Origin: Caulobacter segnis
GTDB taxonomy: Bacteria > Pseudomonadota > Alphaproteobacteria > Caulobacterales > Caulobacteraceae
Reading direction: 5' to 3'
DNA: 64,000 bases
Assembly (NCBI RefSeq): GCF_029543125.1
Contig: NZ_JARQWW010000002.1
Location: 124,001 to 188,000, forward strand
The notes below the pieces were generated by a model. The model searched no databases and was not told where the DNA came from. It saw only the letters and a program-made list of their open reading frames with translations. The position numbers and the translations under genes were made by a program. Position 1 is the first letter of the stretch; every line of letters starts with the position of its first letter. Shown in pieces: positions 60,833 to 64,000 of the stretch.

Positions 60833-61396
60833 TTAGAAGAGTTCCAGTTCGCCGGAAGACGACGCGGGCGGCGGCGTTGCGGGACGACGGACCTCCTGCG
60901 GGGCCTGCTCGACCGCCACCAGGCGCTGACGCACCCGGCCGCTGACGGGCCAGAACTCCACGCGGCGCGCCGAAGGACCGCCGGTGCTGGAGGAGACGAT
61001 CGGAATGCCTTCGTCGCGCAGGAAGCGTTCCGCGAACTCGGCGTTGCTGGCGCCCACGTCCGACAGGCCGTCGAACAGTTTGCCCCCGCCGAAGATCTTG
61101 GCTTCCAGCCGGTCGCGGCGGGCGCCCTGCTTCAGCAGGTCGTTGATCAGCAGTTCCATGGCGTAGGCGCCGAACCGTACGGAATCGCCGCCACGACCGC
61201 CGCCGTCATCCGGCAGCAGGAAGTGGTTCATGCCGCCGATCCCCGCCTGGGGATCGCGGATGCACGCGGCGATGCAGGAGCCGAGCACCGTGGTCATGAC
61301 GACTCCCGGGTCGTCAGTGACGTGCTGCTCGCCCTGGGTCACATGGACCTTGCGCGTGTATTCCGGCGTTGTCGGCTCGGGCCGGCCTGGGATCAT
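60833..61396 (-). CDS. cheD: Chemoreceptor glutamine deamidase CheD
   Basis: 187-residue CheD that deamidates receptor Gln residues to Glu. The catalytic Cys is in [14 protein letters not shown] and the His in [28 protein letters not shown] and [15 protein letters not shown] follow, all standard for CheD. A C-terminal tail of about 25 residues ([17 protein letters not shown]) extends beyond the fold. The start overlaps the cheY stop by ATGA. It is unusual in enteric bacteria but normal in alphaproteobacteria. Confidence 0.95.
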   Translation of the reverse strand: MIPGRPEPTTPEYTRKVHVTQGEQHVTDDPGVVMTTVLGSCIAACIRDPQAGIGGMNHFLLPDDGGGRGGDSVRFGAYAMELLINDLLKQGARRDRLEAKIFGGGKLFDGLSDVGASNAEFAERFLRDEGIPIVSSSTGGPSARRVEFWPVSGRVRQRLVAVEQAPQEVRRPATPPPASSSGELELF

Positions 61397-61782
61397 GTGA
61401 GTTGCCCGAAGACCTGTTCGATCTTCTCGCGCAGGACCTGCACGGTGAAGGGTTTGACGAGGTAGTTGTTGACCCCGAACTGCACGGCGCGCTGCACGAG
61501 CTCGCGGTCGGCGCGACCGGTCAGCATGATGAAGGCCGTCTTGCTGATCGGCGGGTGCGCACGCACCGCCCGCAGCAAGGCGAGACCGTCCATCTTCGGC
61601 ATGTTGAAGTCCGAGATGATCAGATTGACCGGCTTGGCGACGACCAGCTTGAGGGCCTCTTCGCCATCGGCGGCCTCGCGGGTGTCCCGGAAGCCGATCT
61701 GCTGCAGGCCGTTGCGGACCAGAGCCCGCATGGTGAGCTGATCATCGACGACCAGGACGGAGATGGAGGATGCGCTAGGCAT
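61393..61782 (-). CDS. Chemotaxis response regulator CheY (CheYII position)
   Basis: 129-residue single-domain receiver. Acidic pocket Asp13-Asp14, phospho-acceptor Asp58 ([14 protein letters not shown]), Thr in IMLTGRAD and Lys in YLVKPFT. In Caulobacter the regulator in this place (cheYII) controls motor switching. It should receive phosphate from a CheA encoded beyond the right edge of the window. It lies three bases after cheB and overlaps cheD. Confidence 0.93.
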   Translation of the reverse strand: MPSASSISVLVVDDQLTMRALVRNGLQQIGFRDTREAADGEEALKLVVAKPVNLIISDFNMPKMDGLALLRAVRAHPPISKTAFIMLTGRADRELVQRAVQFGVNNYLVKPFTVQVLREKIEQVFGQLT

Positions 61783-61785
61783 GGA

Positions 61786-62823
61786 TCATCGTTTCGCAGA
61801 AGAGAGATCAAGGATGGCGGGGCCGATGGCGGACAGCGAAAGCTGCTTCTCGACGGCTCCGTTTTCGTAGGCGGCTCGCGGCATGCCATAGACCACGCAG
61901 GTGGACTCATCTTGGCCGATCGTGCGGGCGCCGGCCTGCCGCATGGCCAGAAGGCCCTGCGCGCCGTCACGGCCCATGCCGGTCAGGATGACGCCCACGG
62001 CCTTGTCGCCCATGGTCGCGGCGACGGACTTGAACATCACGTCGACCGAGGGACGGTGGCCGCTGACGGGATCGCCGTCGGTCAGGCGGCAGCGCAGGCC
62101 GGCGGAGCGGCTGATCTCCAGGTGGGTCGCCCCGCCCGGAGCCACATAGACCTTGCCCGGCTCCAGAACGTCGCCGTCGCGGGCTTCATAGACCTTGGCG
62201 TTGCAGGCTCGGCCCAAGCGCGCCGCGAAGCTGGCGGTGAACGCCGCCGGCATGTGCTGGGTGATCACGGTGGGCGGGCAATTGGCCGGGTAGTTGTTCA
62301 GCACGGTCAGCAGGGCTTCCACCCCGCCCGTAGACGAGCCAATGGCGACCAGATCGCCCGACGGCGTGAATTCCTTAGCGCGGACCGGCTTCGCCGGAGC
62401 CTTTGCGGCCACGCTCATCGTCGCGCGGACCGTGGCGCGCGCGGCGTTCTTCACCTTGGTGGCGATCTCACCGAGGCCCTCGCCGGTGGTCATGTTGCCG
62501 GTGGGCTTGCCCACGCAGTCGACAGCGCCGATCTCGAGCGCGCGCAGGGTCACGTCGGCGCCCTGCTGGGTCAGGCTGGAGACCATGACCACCGGCATCG
62601 GCCGCAGGCGCATGATCTTTTCGAGGAACTCCAGGCCGTTCATGTTCGGCATCTCGATGTCGAGGGTCACGACATCGGGATTGAGCGCCTTGATCGCGCC
62701 ACGCGCCTCGAACGGGTCGCCGGCGGAGCCGACCACCTCGATCTCGGGATCGCGGCGCAGGGCGGCGGTGATCAGGCCCCGCATGGTGGCGGAGTCGTCA
62801 ACGACGAGAACCTTGATGGTCAT
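61786..62823 (-). CDS. cheB: Chemotaxis methylesterase CheB of the main che operon
   Basis: 345-residue receptor methylesterase/deamidase. The receiver has Asp55 ([12 protein letters not shown]). The catalytic triad is visible as Ser in [11 protein letters not shown], His in ITQHMPAAF and Asp in [11 protein letters not shown] basic linker (about 130-160, [20 protein letters not shown]) joins the domains. Start and stop are tightly packed: it overlaps the cheR end by ATGA and precedes cheY by three bases. It is distinct from the Wsp-like cheB at 42806-43873. Confidence 0.96.
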   Translation of the reverse strand: MTIKVLVVDDSATMRGLITAALRRDPEIEVVGSAGDPFEARGAIKALNPDVVTLDIEMPNMNGLEFLEKIMRLRPMPVVMVSSLTQQGADVTLRALEIGAVDCVGKPTGNMTTGEGLGEIATKVKNAARATVRATMSVAAKAPAKPVRAKEFTPSGDLVAIGSSTGGVEALLTVLNNYPANCPPTVITQHMPAAFTASFAARLGRACNAKVYEARDGDVLEPGKVYVAPGGATHLEISRSAGLRCRLTDGDPVSGHRPSVDVMFKSVAATMGDKAVGVILTGMGRDGAQGLLAMRQAGARTIGQDESTCVVYGMPRAAYENGAVEKQLSLSAIGPAILDLSSAKR

Positions 62824-63698
62824 CGACGGCCTCCCACCTTGCGGTACGAGGTCAGACCGTTGCTCTCGAACGAAGTGTTGCTGGCGGGCACGCGCTCGGA
62901 ATGCCCGATATAGAGCCGGCCGCCATCAGCGATCAGGGGCGCGAAGCGCGTCCAGATCCGCTCCTGGGTCGGTTCGTCGAAATAGATGACGACGTTGCGG
63001 CAAAACACGGCGTGAAACGGTCCTTTCATCGGCCATTCGCCGATCAGATTGAGCTCCTTGAAGCTGACCATGCTGCGGGCCGCGGCGCCCACGCGCCACA
63101 TGCCCTTGTTGCTGGGATCACGCTCGAAGAATTGGTTGCGGACGGGCCCGGGGACCGGCTCGATCTGCGCCTCGTCGTAAACAGCGGCCTTGCCGGTCGC
63201 GACGACGTTCGAGTCGATGTCGGTAGCCAGGATCTTGATGTCGAGATTGGCCGCGTCCGGGAAGACCGACAGCACGGTCAAAGCCATGGAATACGGCTCC
63301 TGCCCCGTGGAGCAGGCGGCCGACCACAGACGCAGACGTCCGCCCCGACGGACCTCGTCCGCCATAGGCAGCAGCACCGTCTCGCGCAGGTCATCGAAAT
63401 GATGCGGCTCGCGGAAGAAGCGGGTGACGTTCGTGGTCAGCGCGCGCAGCATGTTCTGCGCTTCTTCCCGGTCCTGAAGAACCATGGCGCAGTAGGCGCT
63501 GAAGCTGTCCATGCCGAGGATGCGCAGACGCTTGGCCAGCCGCGAATAGACGAGCGTGGCCTTGCTGTCGGCCAGGCTGATGCCAGCCTGGTCGTACATG
63601 ATCGCTGCGATCTGTTTGAAGTCTTCCGCCGTGAAGAGGAACTCGCCCTCGACGAGGGCGGTCTTGCGGTCGACTCGCGCGGCCGGGGCCAGGGTCAT
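62820..63698 (-). CDS. cheR: Chemotaxis methyltransferase CheR of the main che operon
   Basis: 292-residue receptor methyltransferase without TPR tail, unlike the copy at 36985. An N-terminal helical domain ([19 protein letters not shown]) recognises the receptor; the catalytic domain has [28 protein letters not shown] (SAM site), [10 protein letters not shown] and [10 protein letters not shown]. The start overlaps the cheW stop. The beginning has about 20 extra residues before the usual start, which is within the normal range. Confidence 0.96.
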   Translation of the reverse strand: MTLAPAARVDRKTALVEGEFLFTAEDFKQIAAIMYDQAGISLADSKATLVYSRLAKRLRILGMDSFSAYCAMVLQDREEAQNMLRALTTNVTRFFREPHHFDDLRETVLLPMADEVRRGGRLRLWSAACSTGQEPYSMALTVLSVFPDAANLDIKILATDIDSNVVATGKAAVYDEAQIEPVPGPVRNQFFERDPSNKGMWRVGAAARSMVSFKELNLIGEWPMKGPFHAVFCRNVVIYFDEPTQERIWTRFAPLIADGGRLYIGHSERVPASNTSFESNGLTSYRKVGGRR

Positions 63699-64000
63699 GC
63701 GGCGAGCGCCTCCCGCTCGGGCAGCAGGCGGTCGAGGGAGATTTCGCTGATCATCCGGCCTTCCAGCGAGATGATGCCCCGAACGAAGCTGCGCACGCGG
63801 TCGCAGGCCACATCCGGCGTCGGCTGAACCAGGTCGTCGGTGATCGACAGGATGTCGGACACGGCGTCGACCAGTAGGCCCATCATCCGCTCCTGCACCT
63901 TCACCACGATGATCACGTGGCGGACGGTAGGTTCGGCCGAGCCGAGGCCGAGGCGCGAGGAGAGGTCCATGATCGGCAGGACGGCGCCGCGAAGGTTGAT
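63695..64000 (-). CDS. cheW: CheW coupling protein, N-terminus beyond window edge
   Basis: C-terminal 101 residues of a CheW that links receptors to CheA. In-frame sequence begins [20 protein letters not shown], where N-L-R-G is the conserved CheW core, followed by [21 protein letters not shown] and [23 protein letters not shown]. The real start lies past position 64000. Its stop overlaps the cheR start (ATGA). By Caulobacter order, cheA should lie immediately to the right. Confidence 0.93.
   Translation of the reverse strand: MNLRGAVLPIMDLSSRLGLGSAEPTVRHVIIVVKVQERMMGLLVDAVSDILSITDDLVQPTPDVACDRVRSFVRGIISLEGRMISEISLDRLLPEREALAA

Noticed and set aside
1-64000. CRISPR array, prophage, IS element or toxin-antitoxin pair
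   Set aside because: No regularly spaced direct repeats, transposase, integrase or phage structural genes, and no convincing toxin-antitoxin overlap pair; the tight gene overlaps belong to chemotaxis and cellulose operons.

Overview
The window is high-GC DNA with ATGA/GTGA-coupled operons and looks like a chromosomal segment of an alphaproteobacterium of the order Caulobacterales (Brevundimonas, Caulobacter or a close relative). The best evidence is a cpdR-type response regulator, a stand-alone NtrC-family regulator resembling TacA, an unlinked motA, ethylmalonyl-CoA pathway genes, and a chemotaxis operon in the Caulobacter order cheW-cheR-cheB-cheY-cheD-cheU-cheYIII-cheE. No phage, insertion sequence, CRISPR array or rRNA gene is visible.

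Region 1 (1-13 kb) is mixed housekeeping. It holds a truncated oligoendopeptidase F, a GIY-YIG protein and an esterase in one coupled minus-strand operon, then the TacA-like regulator, UPF0335/DUF2312, ribosomal protein L36, an MltB-type lytic transglycosylase, an MFS transporter, motA, an Ala-rich lipoprotein, an unlisted 47-residue membrane ORF, mnmC, tRNA-Val(GAC), cpdR and an N-formylglutamate amidohydrolase.

Region 2 (13-36 kb) starts with a small RNA that has its own promoter and terminator and carries the UUUCCUCCCU signature of the alpha-proteobacterial suhB/MmgR (alpha-r8) family. It continues with typA, transporters, ogt, small stress and acetyltransferase genes, a gene-free and strongly palindromic 0.7 kb interval, an extensin-like protein, the divergent ecm/ccr pair, a GH13 alpha-glucosidase, an M20 peptidase, a Rieske oxygenase, a metallo-beta-lactamase-fold protein that has lost its metal motif, two hotdog thioesterases, tRNA-Ser(CGA) and a pentapeptide-repeat protein. 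A LuxR-type regulator follows, with a second gene apparently nested in another frame inside it.

Region 3 (36-64 kb) is the most coherent part. A plus-strand Wsp-like chemosensory operon (cheW, cheR-TPR, cheW, mcp, cheA-REC, cheB) ends in two multi-receiver histidine kinases rather than a diguanylate cyclase. It is followed on the same strand by a Komagataeibacter-like cellulose operon: a bcsA-bcsB fusion with an intact PilZ motif, bcsC with a long Tyr/Pro/Gln-rich insert, bcsD, bcsZ, and a Pro/Ala-rich small protein that may be a BcsD partner. The main che operon then converges on it from the right and runs off the window. The layout suggests, without proving it, that cellulose export is controlled together with chemosensory signalling and c-di-GMP.
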